Assembly: GCA_036898135.1 (NCBI GenBank)
Contig: CM072513.1
Coordinates: 91,572,017-91,636,016 of the forward strand
DNA length: 64,000 nt
Source: Oncomelania hupensis
Taxonomy: Eukaryota; Mollusca; Gastropoda; Littorinimorpha; Pomatiopsidae
Direction: 5' to 3'
Shown here: positions 11,596-23,188 of the stretch, piece by piece
Position numbering within the stretch: the stretch's first letter is position 1
How the letters are laid out: every line of letters starts with the position of its first letter
Notes under the pieces: generated by a model
What the model saw: the letters and a program-made list of their open reading frames with translations, nothing else
Told to the model about the DNA's origin: nothing
The model's database searches: none
Program-made: the position numbers and the translations under genes

Positions 11596-14500
11596 CTGAA
11601 TAGAATAGACCCAACGTTTTCCGGCTTGTCGTAAGAGGCGACAGACAGGGGTGATGTCAGCGATGTCAGCACGGCATCACTGGGCGAAAGTCTTCTACAC
11701 AGACGTCACAGGCCAGGGCGGAGTAACCTCACGTTACTACAGGTTCAACGACCACGTGCTCGGGGCCAAGGAGAGCCACACTGTATTCGTGGATTTTGGC
11801 TGTGGCCAACAGCCTGGAGAGGATTGGGCTCTGCCATTTCTTTCTTGCCCAAGACGGAGGTGATCAGTGTACTACTGATGGACAACTTAGCAAGATCCGC
11901 ACGAGAGACAACATCGTCATGGGAACCTGGAATATCAGGACCCTAACTGCGGAGAGAAAATTAGAAGAACTGGCCCACGGGATGGACCACTATCGATGGA
12001 ATATTTTAGGCATCAGCGAACTGCGCTGGAAAGGCCTAGGTGAAACAACGACCGACAAGCTTTATTTCAGTGGGAGTGAAGACAGGCACGAACACGGCGT
12101 TGGCTTCTTGGTCCACAGAGACATTCTAGCCACTGTCATGGGTTGCCGCCCAGTCTCCAGTAAACTCATTACCGTCCGTCTGAGAGCAGCCCTTTCTACA
12201 TCACCATCATCCAGGCCTAAGCCCCTACATCCGACTTTTCAACATCACCATCATCCAGGCCTAAGCCCCAACCTCCGACTATGACGACAGCGAAGGGAGG
12301 ATTTCTATGAACATCTACACACACCGACTCAACCAAAGCTGTTTAGTTTTGAGGTTAGCGCAGTCAGGCTAGCTATAAATAGCTTCGTCGATGCTACCTT
12401 TCCTTTCCTTTCACTGGAAGGGAGGGTGCAGGCAAGCTATAAATAGCCCGCAGCCAGCAAAATGTGGAGGCACTAAACAGTGCTGCTCACATAGGCATTG
12501 AGCTGGTGTATACAAACTGTCCTTGACCAAGTGCCGAAGAAGAACATCATCATAGTGCAAGGCGACTGGAATGCCAAGGTTGGCCAATATGCGTACCTGG
12601 ACAAACTGCAAGACTCGGAAGAGGCAGAAATATTTCAAGCTACAATTGTAGAGAAATTTGCACCACTGCTCATTTTGGGAGCGGGTGAAGTATATGTCAA
12701 CACCATGACCACCGCCTTCAACTCAGCTGTGACAGATGCTGCCGCTGAGATCCTTGGCAAGCACAGCCCAAAGAACAAATGAAAAAGAAAACGAACACCT
12801 CACATGGAGCTGATGCCTACAGAAAAATCAACAAAGACATCCAAAAAGGCATGCACACAGCAAAGGAGAACTGCATAGAAGATCAATGCCAGGAAATAAA
12901 GAACAGTCTAAACAAGAACAACAGCAAGAAGGCCTACCAGACTGAGAAGCGGCTGAAAATTGTTAAACGGTCAAAGGTCTCCACGATTCAAAGCATGTGT
13001 GGCATATGCCTTACAGGGAACTTGGATAGATGGACAGAGTACTACTCTGACTTTACAACCACACATAAAACGGAGACCCATCAGTTCTAGCATGTCCCCA
13101 AAACAGAGATGAAGAAGAAATCGTCCCAATTCTCCGAGACGAAGTTGAGGCAGCTATGCAATCGCTGAAGAAAGGGAAGTCAGCTGGAGTATAAAACATA
13201 CCAGCGGAATTGCTTCAAGCAGGAGCAGGATCGATGATTGACGACCTCACCATTATTTGTAACAAGATCTGGCACAGTGGGCAGTGGCCCACAACATGGA
13301 TCCAGTCGCTTGTCATCACTCTTCCCAAAAAGGTTAACCTTCAGGAGTTTGAAAATTACCGCACCATCAGCCTCATCAGCCATCCCAGCAAGGTCCTCCT
13401 GAAAATAATACTCAACGGGTTGAAACCCCAAGCTGAACAAATCATAGCTGAAGAACAAGCAGGATTCAGGGCAATGGGAAGTACCACTGAACAGATTTTC
13501 AACCTCAGAATAATCTGCGAGAAATACCTACAGCACCAACAACATCTATATCATGTGTTTGTAGACTTCAAGTAAGCGTTTAACCGAGTCAGGCATGCAG
13601 CTCTTTGGGCAACCATGAGAGTGTACAACATCAGCCCTAAAATTATAGAAGTCATCAAAAGCCTGTATGACAAAACTACCAGTGCAATACTGCACAACAG
13701 CGCCATCGGGAACTGGTTCAGAACAACAATCGGTGTGCGTCAAAGATGCCTACTCTCTCCAACACTCTTTAACATCTTCCTAGAGCGAATCATGTCAGGT
13801 CAGATGCCCTTGCAGATCACGAAGGTACAGTCAGCATAGGGGGTAGTGCAATTTCCAACCTCCGTTTTGCGGATGACATTGATTGATTGGCTGGAGAGGA
13901 ACAAGAATTTGAACCGCTGGTACAGAGGCTTGACACCACCTCCAGAGCCTATGGAATGGAAATAAGAGCAGAGAAGACCAAAATGATGACCAACAACACT
14001 AATGGCATCAACACGGACATCAAAGTCCAAGGCCAATCCCTCAACACAGTGCATAGCTTCAAATATTTAGGAGCCATTGTATCAGACGATGGGTCCCGAC
14101 AGGAAGTCCTCTCCAGGATCGCGCAAACCACTGCTGCCATGACAAGTTTGAAGCCCATTTGGAAAGACAGGACCATCAGTCTACATTCCAAGGTAAGGCT
14201 GTTGCGCTCCCTTGTCATCTCCATTTTCCTATACGCTTGCAAAACATGGACCCTCACAGCAGATCTACAACGAAGAATACAAAGCATGGAGATGAGGTGC
14301 TACCGAAGACTTCTGGGCATTTCATATACCCAACACATCACCACAACGAAGTCCGACAGACCACCACACAAGCCATTGGACAACACGATGACATGCTCAC
14401 AGTGATGAAGAAACTGAAACTCCGATGGTTTGGCCATGTCACCAGAGCATCAGGCCTTGCAAAGACTATTATGCAAGACACGATGCCAGGAGGCAGAAGA

Positions 14501-14655
14501 AGAAGGAGACAGAAAAAGAGTTAGGAGGACAACATTCGAGAATGGACTGGCTTGACACTGAGCGAAGCCATGAGGATTGCTGGGGACAGAGAAAGATGGA
14601 GTATGCTGGTTAAACGATCATCTGTGGTGCCCGTACGACCTTCGAGTTACGGGAT
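11580..14655 (+). pseudogene. RTE-clade LINE retrotransposon, decayed but near full length
   Basis: From left to right: a 5' leader (GGTTCGGACACTGAATAG ...), then an APE-type endonuclease start at about 11.92 kb (MGTWNIRTL, WNILGISELRW, VGFLVHRDI, and after the insert VQGDWNAKVG). Reverse transcriptase follows from 13.1 kb (NIPAELLQAG, NYRTISLISHPSKVLLKII, EEQAGFR, VDFK, GVRQRCLLSPTLFNIFLE, LRFADDID), then the C-terminal domain (LYACKTWTLTADLQRRI, RLLGISYTQHI, REWTGLTLSEAM) and a GGATA tail near 14.65 kb. EN nicks DNA and RT primes cDNA at the target. Lesions visible: a partial duplication with TAA in EN near 12.23 kb, a 191-bp MITE at 12320-12510, TAA after VDFK (13574), TGA after FADDID and TAG at 14521. 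It cannot encode an active protein. Confidence 0.93.
12320..12510. mobile_element. 191-bp MITE with 4-bp target duplication, copy 1
   Basis: The element starts CACACCGACTC and ends GAGCTGGTGTA, which are imperfect inverted termini. Both flanks are TACA (12316-12319 and 12511-12514). Removing it rejoins the EN frame (FYEHL then QTVLDQVPKK), which confirms the boundaries. It contains two GCTATAAATAGC motifs in a subterminal inverted arrangement. A second copy is at 57235-57426. A 4-bp duplication with a CAC start would fit Chapaev/CMC-like elements, but that is only an inference. Confidence 0.85.
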
Positions 14656-15250
14656 AGGATGGGATACGATAGTATTAGACAATGGCTCCCGACAGGAATT
14701 CCTCTCCAGTATTGCACAAACAACTGCTGCCCTGACAAGGTTGAAACCCATTTGGAAAGGCAGGACCATCAGTCTACATTCCAAGGCAACGCTGCTGCGC
14801 TCCTTTGTCATCTCCATCTTCTTATACGCTTGCGAAGCATGGACCATCACAACAGATCTACAAAGAAGAATACAAAGCATGGAGATGAGGTGCCACAGAA
14901 GACTTCTGGGCATTTCCAATACCCAGCACATCACCAATAGCGAAGTCCATCAGACCATCACTCCAGCCATTGGACAACGTGATCACAAGTTCAAGACTGA
15001 TTGATCACATGCTCACAGTGGTGAAGAAACGGAAACATTACGTCACCAGAGCTTCAGGACTTTCAAACACCATACTGAAAGACATGGTGCAAGGAGGCAG
15101 AAGAAAATTGGAGACGACAGAAAGAATAGACTGGTTTGACACTGAGCGAAGCCATGAGGGTTGCTGAGGACAGAAAGATATGGAGTACGCTGGTTTAACG
15201 ATCATCTGTGGTTCCCCAACGACCTTCAAGTTACGGGATAGGATAAGATA
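14656..15250 (+). pseudogene. RTE-clade LINE, second 5'-truncated copy in tandem
   Basis: It begins inside the post-RT region (DNGSRQEFLSSIAQTTA, RLKPIWKGRTISLHSK) directly after the GGATA tail of the preceding copy. It runs to its own GGATA-type tail at about 15235-15250. 5' truncation plus insertion into an existing tail fits target-primed reverse transcription into homologous tail sequence. Frameshifts and stops are present. Confidence 0.88.
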
Positions 15251-15296
15251 TCTCCTCAATGACTTCTTTCTCGGACTTTTGTTGTGAAATATTGTT

Positions 15297-16307
15297 TTGT
15301 TAGTTAGTTAATAATTGTTTATTGGGTACAGCGGATTGTAAAGAGCCAAATCAGGACCACAACTTCGTTGAAAGAGGGCTCACCTCTGACCCATACAGAC
15401 GATTTGCTGAAATAATCCCAATTCCACCAGCCAAAAGATATTCTGAAACAACCGTAAATCCACCAGCCGGTCACTTTACAATGGAAGAAGACTCATCCCC
15501 GATCCACATAAAAGATCTGCTGAAACAACTCTAACGGCAACACTAAAGGCACTCCACCAACTGGTCACTTTACAATAAAGTCATCCCATTCAGGGAACGC
15601 TGAGGCTTTACTCTAATTTATTGAACCACTTTTTACAAAAAAATTAAAAAAGGAGTATTAAAGGTAAAGGTAGTCCCATAGCCTTGAGGGCGTAGGGGAG
15701 CGTGATGTTGGAGATCACACTTATCTTGAGCCAGCGTAATGAGGGTGATGCCCATCTCTCTCCCTCGCTGCTTTACCTTCCCCACCCTTAAGAGAGTAGG
15801 TACTCAGTCACAGTTGAGTCAACTGGGGGCGTTGTTATTTGTCGCTTCGCGTTTTGCGGTCACCCATCCAAATGCTAACCGCACTGGACGGTGCTTAACT
15901 TGCGACACGGTAGCGAGTGCTCCAACCACTGCGCTATCGGACACCCCTAGTATATAGACACAGGAGTATAAACATCATAAAATATTAACAAAACACATAC
16001 CTAGAAAATGTCTACATTGTTAAATAATAATACCATAGAAAGCTCTCTATTGACCCTTTGGCTGAAAGCGTCCTCACCCCCAAGCTGACCCAACAGACTC
16101 CATACGCAAATCAGGAGTGTTGGGATAGTTTTCAAGAAAAAACGTAGGTGACTGGACTAGCGAAGAAGACAGTAGATTGATAGAACAGAGTAAGAACGAG
16201 AAAGAACAAATGAGAATGATAGAAACAGTGGTAATTTAAAGCACTACATTTCCACAAAGTAGTGGGGATACTATTTATACACAAACCCCCGGCAACCACC
16301 ACAGGGG
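15297..16307 (-). mobile_element. R600 element interrupted by a SINE
   Basis: This is an R600 copy. On the plus strand it begins with the GTTAGTTAGTTA tail and TACAGCGGATTGTAAAGAGC, and ends near TACTATTTATAC and CCCCCGG...CAGGGGG. Its body is split at about 15656-15960 by the SINE described next. Sense orientation (5' GC-rich end to the CTAA tail) is minus. Non-coding. Confidence 0.8.
15655..15960 (-). repeat. tRNA/5S rRNA-chimeric SINE
   Basis: On the minus strand a tRNA-like head (CCGATAGCGCAGTGGTTGG, box A) runs directly into a 5S-rRNA-like segment (AGTTAAGCACCGTC ... TTTGGATGGGTGACCGC). A body follows, ending in a short CTTTAC tail. Fused tRNA and 5S promoters are described for metazoan SINE families such as the MESINEs; naming this copy is an inference. 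AGGAGTAT-like sequence flanks both sides (15652-15660 and 15961-15969) as a probable target duplication within R600. Confidence 0.75.
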
Positions 16308-17255
16308 GAAGGAGGCGGGGGGGGGGAGGGGGGGGGTTATTTTGTGTGTTTTTCGTCCTGATGAAGAGCTTAGCTCGAAAAGTTGCTTTGGGTCGTTTTG
16401 TCTTTTTTTGTCCAAAATGTGCATTCTTTGGTTTTATGTACATATTTGTTTCTCGTTATTGTAATTTTTGAATGCTAGCAGTCCCATGTTGTATTATATT
16501 TCCAAAACAAAGTCCGAATGAGTACAATGATTTTGATTCCATGTACAATGCTTTCCATGGCAATTCATTGAGTCACTGAGACAACAAGTTATTCATTGTC
16601 TTTCAAAAGCGAACAAGACCATGGACCAATCATTTGAATGTTTACAACTGCCGTTTGGCAGAATGAAAAAGCACGTACATTTGAATTGATTTATAAAAAC
16701 AGTTAAACGTTTTCATCCACAATAATCTGACAGACCAAAAGCATGTCCACCTGCTTTGGATTTGTAAGAAATTTTAACAAAGCCCATTAGTCAGCAATAA
16801 TCTGACAAAACCAAGCATATGAAGGAAATTCACTTTTGAAATGGAATATTTTTCAAACCAAAATACTATCTACAATGAATAATTGCATACAATAGTCAAT
16901 TAATGGTCTGCATGTGATCATCACACACACCCACACACACCCACACACCCACACATGTGCAGTCCCCATTTTTAAGTACTTTGCAGTGTTCGAACCCTAA
17001 CCCAGCCCTAACCCTAACGGATCATTGTTCTGACGTCAAAACAAGTAGGCATGTCAATACAAGTTATGTAGATGTTCACTGATTTGTCCAGATAACACTG
17101 TGTAAACAAGGACGTACATGCACACACACACACGTACACACCCACCCACACACACACACACACCCGTACACACACACACCCACACACGCGCGCTGTTTAA
17201 AATAAATAGAAATTGAGCAAAACAGTAAAGACTGGTTTTCTCAAAACTAGTGTTT
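16308..17255. other. no gene; dispersed repeat and CA-rich sequence
   Basis: The segment 16340-16560 matches 11.09-11.27 kb inverted (see there). A poly-G run is at about 16316-16336. Two short degenerate CCCTAA stretches lie at 16994-17020, and (CA)n with CCACACA variants at 16921-16955 and 17120-17190. No supported coding sequence. Confidence 0.6.
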
Positions 17256-17455
17256 CTAGACTTGATTCTTGCCTTTTGACGAAAATGATCTCACTATGAG
17301 ATTCACTCCAGCACTCAATTCGGCAGTATGCCCAATATCCTCTGTGGTTTGGGGATGCTTTGAGATTGGGATGCTTTTAACCTTTGGCACTTTCTGTAGC
17401 GTCGAAACATAATCTTTTTTTGCATCTTTATAGGTACCCGGTCTTTCAACAGAAA
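17256..17455 (-). CDS. possible terminal coding exon, unknown
   Basis: On the minus strand an acceptor-like TTTTCTTTCTGTTGAAAG is followed by an open frame of about 64 codons (PGTYKDAKKDYVST, KVKSIPISKHPQTTEDIGH, AELSAGVNLIVRSF) ending in TAG. The composition is protein-like and not a repeat. Its phase does not match the only upstream candidate exon at 18.26 kb in this frame, so a gene model cannot be closed. I do not recognise the product. Confidence 0.25.
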
Positions 17456-17802
17456 GAAAATCATAATGATAAATTGTAAAATAAAAACATAAAATCAAGT
17501 TGATGCCACTCCCTAGGAATAATGATTAATAGTTATACACATTTTCTGCAATGATCATCGCCTGTCAGCCTAAATACTGAATATAATCATAAAATTGTGT
17601 CAGTGCGTATAATAATATATAGGGTGTTATTATCTTTATTATTATAATCTCATATTTAATTACCACCATTAATTGACTACCGAGTTCATTAGGCCTCATC
17701 TCTCAGTTGATAAAAAATCTCAATTCCTGACTAAAAGCTTTTTTTTTTTTTACTTGATTTAAATGTAACTCTCAAAATTACATCAAGGCCAGAGTATAAA
17801 GA

Positions 17803-18055
<253 letters not shown>

Positions 18056-18261
18056 TTAAATACCTGACATCAGTCTAGGACATGAACACTTTTGATTTTG
18101 CTGATTTTTCAGCTATTTGTGCGAGAGTCTGGAAATACATTTGAATGGCTTACCATCTGGTTTTATAAATAGTAATAACACACTGACACAAAACACACTC
18201 GTGCAAGCACACCCATACAAACACACACACTCACACACACACACACATGCACATGCTAGCA

Positions 18262-18398
18262 ACTTACTTTTCTGAGTGTCTTGTTTCTTGTTTGTTTTTT
18301 GTGCCATATTGTCGATATTGTAGAGGAAATACAGCTGCCACAACTTCATCCAATATGCAACAAAATATTTAATCCATTCAGCCAAACATATTAACTGA
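18262..18398 (-). CDS. possible exon, hydrophobic, unknown
   Basis: On the minus strand, AATTTCCTCAG|TT opens a frame of about 45 codons (AEWIKYFVAYWMKLWQLYFL, then NIDNMAQKTNKKQDTQK). It ends at a strong donor, A|GTAAGT, at about 18262. The first half is hydrophobic and aromatic and the second half is lysine-rich, as at a membrane-segment boundary. No homologue recognised. A good donor and acceptor are the only support. Confidence 0.22.
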
Positions 18399-18519
18399 GG
18401 AAATTATGCAGCAAAACACAACACTGCAAAAGACATTTCAGTTAGAAGCTCAGACTGAAGAAACATTTCAGGAATAAAATAAAGTGTGAAAGAGGGTAAA
18501 AATGTATCCTCTTATAGTG

Positions 18520-19085
18520 GATGGATCTATTTATTGCTTTAGGTCCAGCGGACTCTTCCGAGCCAAATTAGGACCGGAAAACCCCTGATCCGCATCAAAG
18601 ATCTGCTGAAACAACCCTAGTGGTAAAACTGAAAGCTCTCCACCACCCAGTCACTTTACAATAAAGACATCCCACGCAGGGAACGCTGAGGCTATTTATC
18701 GAACCCCCGTTTACAAAAACAAAATAAAATACAAACATCATTATAAATTATCAACAAAAAAACGTACATATAAAATGCCTACATTGCTAAATAATAACAT
18801 CATAGGAAGCCCTAGTGACCACCTGGCAGAAAGCGTCTAATATTCCCAAGCTGATCCAACAGACCTCATACTCAAATAAGGAGTCTTGTCCCGGAAGAGT
18901 TTTCAAGAAAAAAGGTAGGGAACTGGTCTAGCGAAGAAGAAGATAGTATAGCAGATTGATAGAACAGAGCAGGAATGAGAAAGAGCAAATGAGAAAGACT
19001 GCGACAGTGGGAATTTAAAGCACTAAATTTCCAGAAAGTGGAGATACTATTTATACTGAAACCCCCGGCACCCCAACGGGGGAAG
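18520..19085 (-). mobile_element. R600 element copy
   Basis: Nearly full length. It runs from TTTAGGTCCAGCGGACTC (3' end in sense) through GATCTGCTGAAACAACC and CACTTTACAATAAAGACATC to GATACTATTTATACTGAAAC and CCCCGGCACCCCAACGGGGG. In sense orientation the 5' end is a GC-rich palindrome followed closely by a TATAAATAG motif. No coding capacity. Confidence 0.85.
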
Positions 19086-19293
19086 GGAGGGACGAGGGGG
19101 GGGGGTTCTACTTCAATAAAAGTCCAATCAGGAATTATCAGAAAAGACATCAAAACACTAACTGTTCAGCCAAGACTGTATAATTGTACGTTCTCTTGCA
19201 CTGCAATGCCGCAAATGTTCATGCACTGCTGTGAAACCAGTAAATGAGTGTTGTTCTCTGCCTTTTAAATTGTTTCTCTTAGGAAATAGAAAG

Positions 19294-19396
19294 TGTACCT
19301 GGACGAATGTCCTCTGGAACGTCCGAAAAGCTGTCGTGACGTTCTGTACCTGGACGAATGTCCTCTGGAACGTCCCAAAAGCTGTCGTTACGTTCG
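19294..19396. repeat. 51-bp tandem duplication
   Basis: Two 51-bp units begin at 19295 and 19346 (core GGACGAATGTCCTCTGGAAC). The period is a multiple of three, but no supported gene contains it. Confidence 0.9.
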
Positions 19397-19739
19397 CCAG
19401 AGCGCGCGTTCCTGTCATTACCCGCCTCGTCGCCGCTAGGCTGTGCCACAAGCGGCCTGTTAGTAACAAAATTATATTCATCTCAAGAAGAATTTCAGTA
19501 AGGGAAACAATTCGAAGGCTTTATTTACTTTGGGCAAAACTGGTTTACCCTACAATTCAAACTGTTATTACATTAAACAATGTGGGACTTAGGGCTTTTG
19601 TTGCTCAAATCAATCACTAACGTTTGAGTTTCCCATTTCCGTCCTGAAAGAGAGTGATTTTCCCTGTTTAACGGTACACCAATACCATAGCCGTGTGACC
19701 TTTGTGTCCTTGAGACCTTGAGACTCGCACAATAGTCCC

Positions 19740-20241
19740 GAACATGTTGTTTTGCATAAGTGTGCAACAATAGCATGTATTTATCTTTTGATTTGATTAT
19801 GCGCTGTTGCTAGAGTCCGCTTGGTATAATGTTGATTATTTTCGTCAGTCAAAATTGTTGAAACAGAGTTGAGAGCTTTCTGGACTTATTTATTGATTGT
19901 CGGTCGAATGTTCCAGATGTTCTGTGGCAATATCTAGTCAAACCTTATAAAAGGTGGAATGGTCTTTGACGTAAGACAATGCGTAGTTCCGGTGACGAGT
20001 TTTAATTTGATTGGGTGTCATTGCTTCATTCAGGAATGTTCTAAGCTATTCTGCATTGTTGAGAGGCCGGCTATAAAAAGTAATGCACTGTCTGCTTGCG
20101 GAAAGTGATTTTCAGAAAGCGATCTTTTATGCAGTTGTTGGTGTTTGCTGAATAAAGTTGGAAAACTTTATCATGACGACTCCTGCCTTGTTGCTGAGTG
20201 AGCGGGCTGCGTGGATAAATGAGTTAAGAGTTACACAAGAT
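19740..20241 (+). mobile_element. LTR-like sequence (U3-R-U5), copy 1
   Basis: Contains GACGTAAGACA, a TATA motif (GGCTATAAAAAG), GCAGTTGTTGGTGTTTGCTG with an AATAAA at about 20151, and a U5-like end (CGACTCCTGCCTTGTTGCTG ... GAGTTACAC). The same order of blocks is present on the minus strand at 48.23-48.87 kb with a different U3 length. Promoter and poly(A) signal in one repeat block indicate an LTR. The left boundary is uncertain. No pol gene is nearby. Confidence 0.6.
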
Positions 20242-20828
20242 TCAAGCATTGGGGTAACACTCACTGTGAATGTTAAAAGAATCTGTGGTGGAGGCGTGGT
20301 CAGAGTGGGTCCCTTTAAAATGCATTTGAAAGTTTAAGTACATAGCAACAGATGGAAACTGCATAGACAATAAATAAAGACTAACAGCTCAAATGTTCAT
20401 CATGTATGGCTGGATGAGAGCTGCTCATTGTTAGGTCTAGCAGAGGATACAGCAGTAAAAACCATGCAAATATTGTGACAGACGGAAGCGTTGCGTCAAC
20501 TGGAGCATGGGTTTGACAGCTTATACATCTTTCTTTTTTTTACAATTGTCCTTTTGCGAAAGGCGCACTCCGAAAATGACAACTGCGAGCACTACAGCTA
20601 TGCTATATAATCATACATCAAATAACTGCAGTATTTTAACCCCAGTATAAAGGTACTTACCTTCCGTTACGGAGCTTAAAGCGGGAATCTGCGGCACTGG
20701 AGTGGTCTTCATCCTCTGCATCATGAATTTGAACATCGAGCGTCCTGTAACCAAATTACAGTCCTCTCAAGAAGGAATTTTTTTATTAAAAAATGAAGCC
20801 TGTTCTTGATCGCTGACGTAATAGCAAC

Positions 20829-20892
<64 letters not shown>

Positions 20893-20937
20893 GAAGAAGA
20901 AGAAGAATAAGAATAAGAATAAGAATAATAATAATAC
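20829..20937. repeat. (AAT)n / (AAG)n microsatellite in unit A
   Basis: About 21 AAT units followed by interrupted AAG and AAT units. The homologous position in unit B (22996-23110) carries a longer (AAT)n. Confidence 0.97.
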
Positions 20938-21236
20938 AGTTAAATTACAATAACTTATATTGAAAAGCACACACGTTATGTTTCTCCGAATATTATTTTC
21001 TCCGAATATTATTTACTTTCGACTCGGGCAACGTCTCGGGGGTTTTCTCCGGGTACTCCGGTTTGCTCCCCCAGCAAAAATTTCAAAAATTCACAAATAA
21101 TGTTAGGTAGGTAGGGTTTGGGCGCGCCACTGGCTGCGACTAGGCTACGTCTTCCTCGGGGGAGGCGGCCCAGAGTTTCCCGATAGAAAGTGATAATATA
21201 CTGCAGCCAAAAACATCACACAGACAACATATTAGG

Positions 21237-21683
21237 TCCTATTCTATCATCCTATCCTAACCCTTAACTCGAAGGTCGTTGGGGCACCACAGATGATCTT
21301 TTAACCAGCGTACTCCATTTTAACTAACCTCACCTCCGTCCTGGTGGCCAACGGAAGGCGCGGTCCTTTGCCGGGCGACGACCGATCCGGTATGGAATGA
21401 GTGGTTCCTTTAATCTGGTGTGTCTTGGGCAAGAAAGACCTGGCAGGGCCCAATCATCTCTAGGCTGTTGGCCGCAGCCGGAATCCACAAATCCGGCATG
21501 GCTTGCCTTGGCCCCGAGTACGTGGCCGTTGAACCTGTAGTAACGTGAGGCTCCTCCGCCCTGGCCGGTGACTTCTGTGTAGAAGACTTTCGCCCAGTGA
21601 TGCAGTGCTGGCATCACCCCTGTTAGTCGCCTCTTACGACACGACGGGAAACGTTGGGTCTATTCTATTCAGTGACCGAACCC
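21237..21683 (-). mobile_element. short RTE-derived non-autonomous element (5' leader joined to 3' tail)
   Basis: On the minus strand it starts GGGTTCGGTCACTGAATAG. This is the same leader as the RTE copy at 11.58 kb, which it follows for about 300 bp (CACTGGGCGAAAGTCTTCTA, AGGTTCAACGGCCACGTACT). It then jumps to the RTE 3' terminus (GGAGTACGCTGGTTAAA, GTGGTGCCCCAACGACC) and a GGATA-type tail. EN and RT are absent. The layout is that of an internally deleted LINE that could be mobilised in trans. The frame MMPALHHWAKVFY... in the leader is shared with 11.65 kb but shows more replacement than silent differences. Confidence 0.82.
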
Positions 21684-21890
21684 ACAGAGACTATTAAAAA
21701 CACAAACGCGACTCCTGCTTTGCTGCTGAGTGAACGGGCTGCGTCAGCGTGGATAAACGAATTCGAGTTACATAAGATTCAAGCATTGAAACAACACTTA
21801 CTATGAATGTTAAAAGAATCTGTCGTGATGGTGTGGTCAAAGTGAGTCCCTTTAAAGTGCATTTGAAAGTTTAAGTACACAGCAGCAGAT

Positions 21891-22496
21891 AGTTAGTTAG
21901 TTATTCACTTTTTAAAGGGTCCAGAGGAGTGTAAAGAGCCGAATCAGGACCACAAAATCAAGACCACAACTTGGTTGAAAGAGGACACCCCTGATCCGCA
22001 TAAAAGATCTGCTGAAACAACACCAGTGGTAACACTGAAGGCACTCCACTAGCCGGTCACTGTATAATAAAGGCATCCCACGCAGGGGACGCTGAGGCCA
22101 TGCTCTAATTTATCAAACACCCGTTTACAAAAACAAAACAGAATACAAACATCATTTTAAAAAATATCAACAAAACACATACATATAAAATGCCTACATT
22201 GTTAAATAATAAAATCATAGGAAGCCCTAGTGACCATTTGGCAGAAAGCGTCCAATATTCCCAAGCTGATACAACAGACCTCACACACAAATGAGGAGTT
22301 TTGTCCTGGAAGAGTTTTCAAGAAAAAAGATAGGTAACTGGTCTAGCGTAGAAGAAGATAGTATAGTAGATTGATAGAACAGAGTAGGAATGAGAAAGAA
22401 CAAATGAGAAAGACAGCGACAGTGGGAATTTAATGCACTAATTTTCCTGAAAGTGGGGGTACTATTTATACTGAAACCCCCGGCACCCTCACAGGG
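21891..22496 (-). mobile_element. R600 element with boundaries defined by an empty site
   Basis: Comparison with unit A (20.36 kb) gives the insertion exactly. Plus-strand ends are AGTTAGTTAGTTATTCAC and GGCACCCTCACAGGG, flanked by AGAT at 21887-21890 and 22497-22500. Length is 606 bp. Sense orientation ends in (CTAA)n. A simple-repeat tail plus a short target duplication suggests a non-LTR-type or SINE-like retroposon rather than a DNA transposon. No frame longer than chance. Confidence 0.85.
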
Positions 22497-22995
22497 AGAT
22501 GTAAACTGCATAGGCAATAAATAAAGACTAAATAAAGGCTAACATCTCAAATGTTCATCATCCATGAATGGATGAGGCTCAGTTAGGTCTAGCAGACGGT
22601 ACAGCAGTGAAGACCATGCTAATGTTGTGACAGACAGAAGCGTTGCGCCAACTAGAGCTTATTCATCATTCTCTTTTTTATCTTTTTTTTTTAATTGGCC
22701 TTTTGCGAAAGGCGCACTCCGAAAATGAGCACTGCAAGCACTACAGCTATGCTATATAATCATACATCAAATACACCGCAGTATTTTTAACTCCTGTACA
22801 CATGTACTACACATTCATTACTTACGTTCCTTTACGGAGCCTGGAAACTGCGGCACTGGAGCTGTCTTTAATCTCTGCATCATCACATTCAAGCAAGGGC
22901 GTCCTGTAACCAAATCACAGTCGTATCACAAAGGAATTCTTGTATGATAACATGAAGTCCGTTCTTGATCGCAGGCCGACGTAAGAGCAACATAA

Positions 22996-23112
<117 letters not shown>

Positions 23113-23188
23113 TTACAATAATTTATTTTGAAAAGTACACACACATCATTCAGACAACATATTAGGCCAGAGCCTATTAAAAACACAA

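Larger units (their letters stand above)
20177..21707 (+). repeat. tandem segmental duplication, unit A
   Basis: This unit runs from CGACTCCTGCC to TATTAAAAACACAA. Unit B (21708-23188) follows head to tail with matching blocks: AAGATTCAAGCATTG, AATGTTAAAAGAATCTGT, GCAAAAGGCGCACTCCG-type sequence, TTACGGAGC, CTGTAACCAAAT, then (AAT)n, then GACAACATATTAGG. Unit A carries an RTE-derived insertion (21237-21683) and a roughly 215-bp insertion (about 20975-21206), both absent from B. Confidence 0.88.

Noticed and set aside
11651..11863. A conserved small protein in the RTE 5' leader (HHWAKVFY...GQGG...RYYRFN)
   Set aside because: The frame is open in both copies (11.65 and 21.5 kb), but by eye the differences between them include more amino-acid changes than silent ones. 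Shared ancestry explains the similarity without coding constraint.
16994..17020. CCCTAACCC-like telomere repeats
   Set aside because: Only a few degenerate units are present, next to CA-rich simple sequence. This is too short and imperfect for an interstitial telomere claim.
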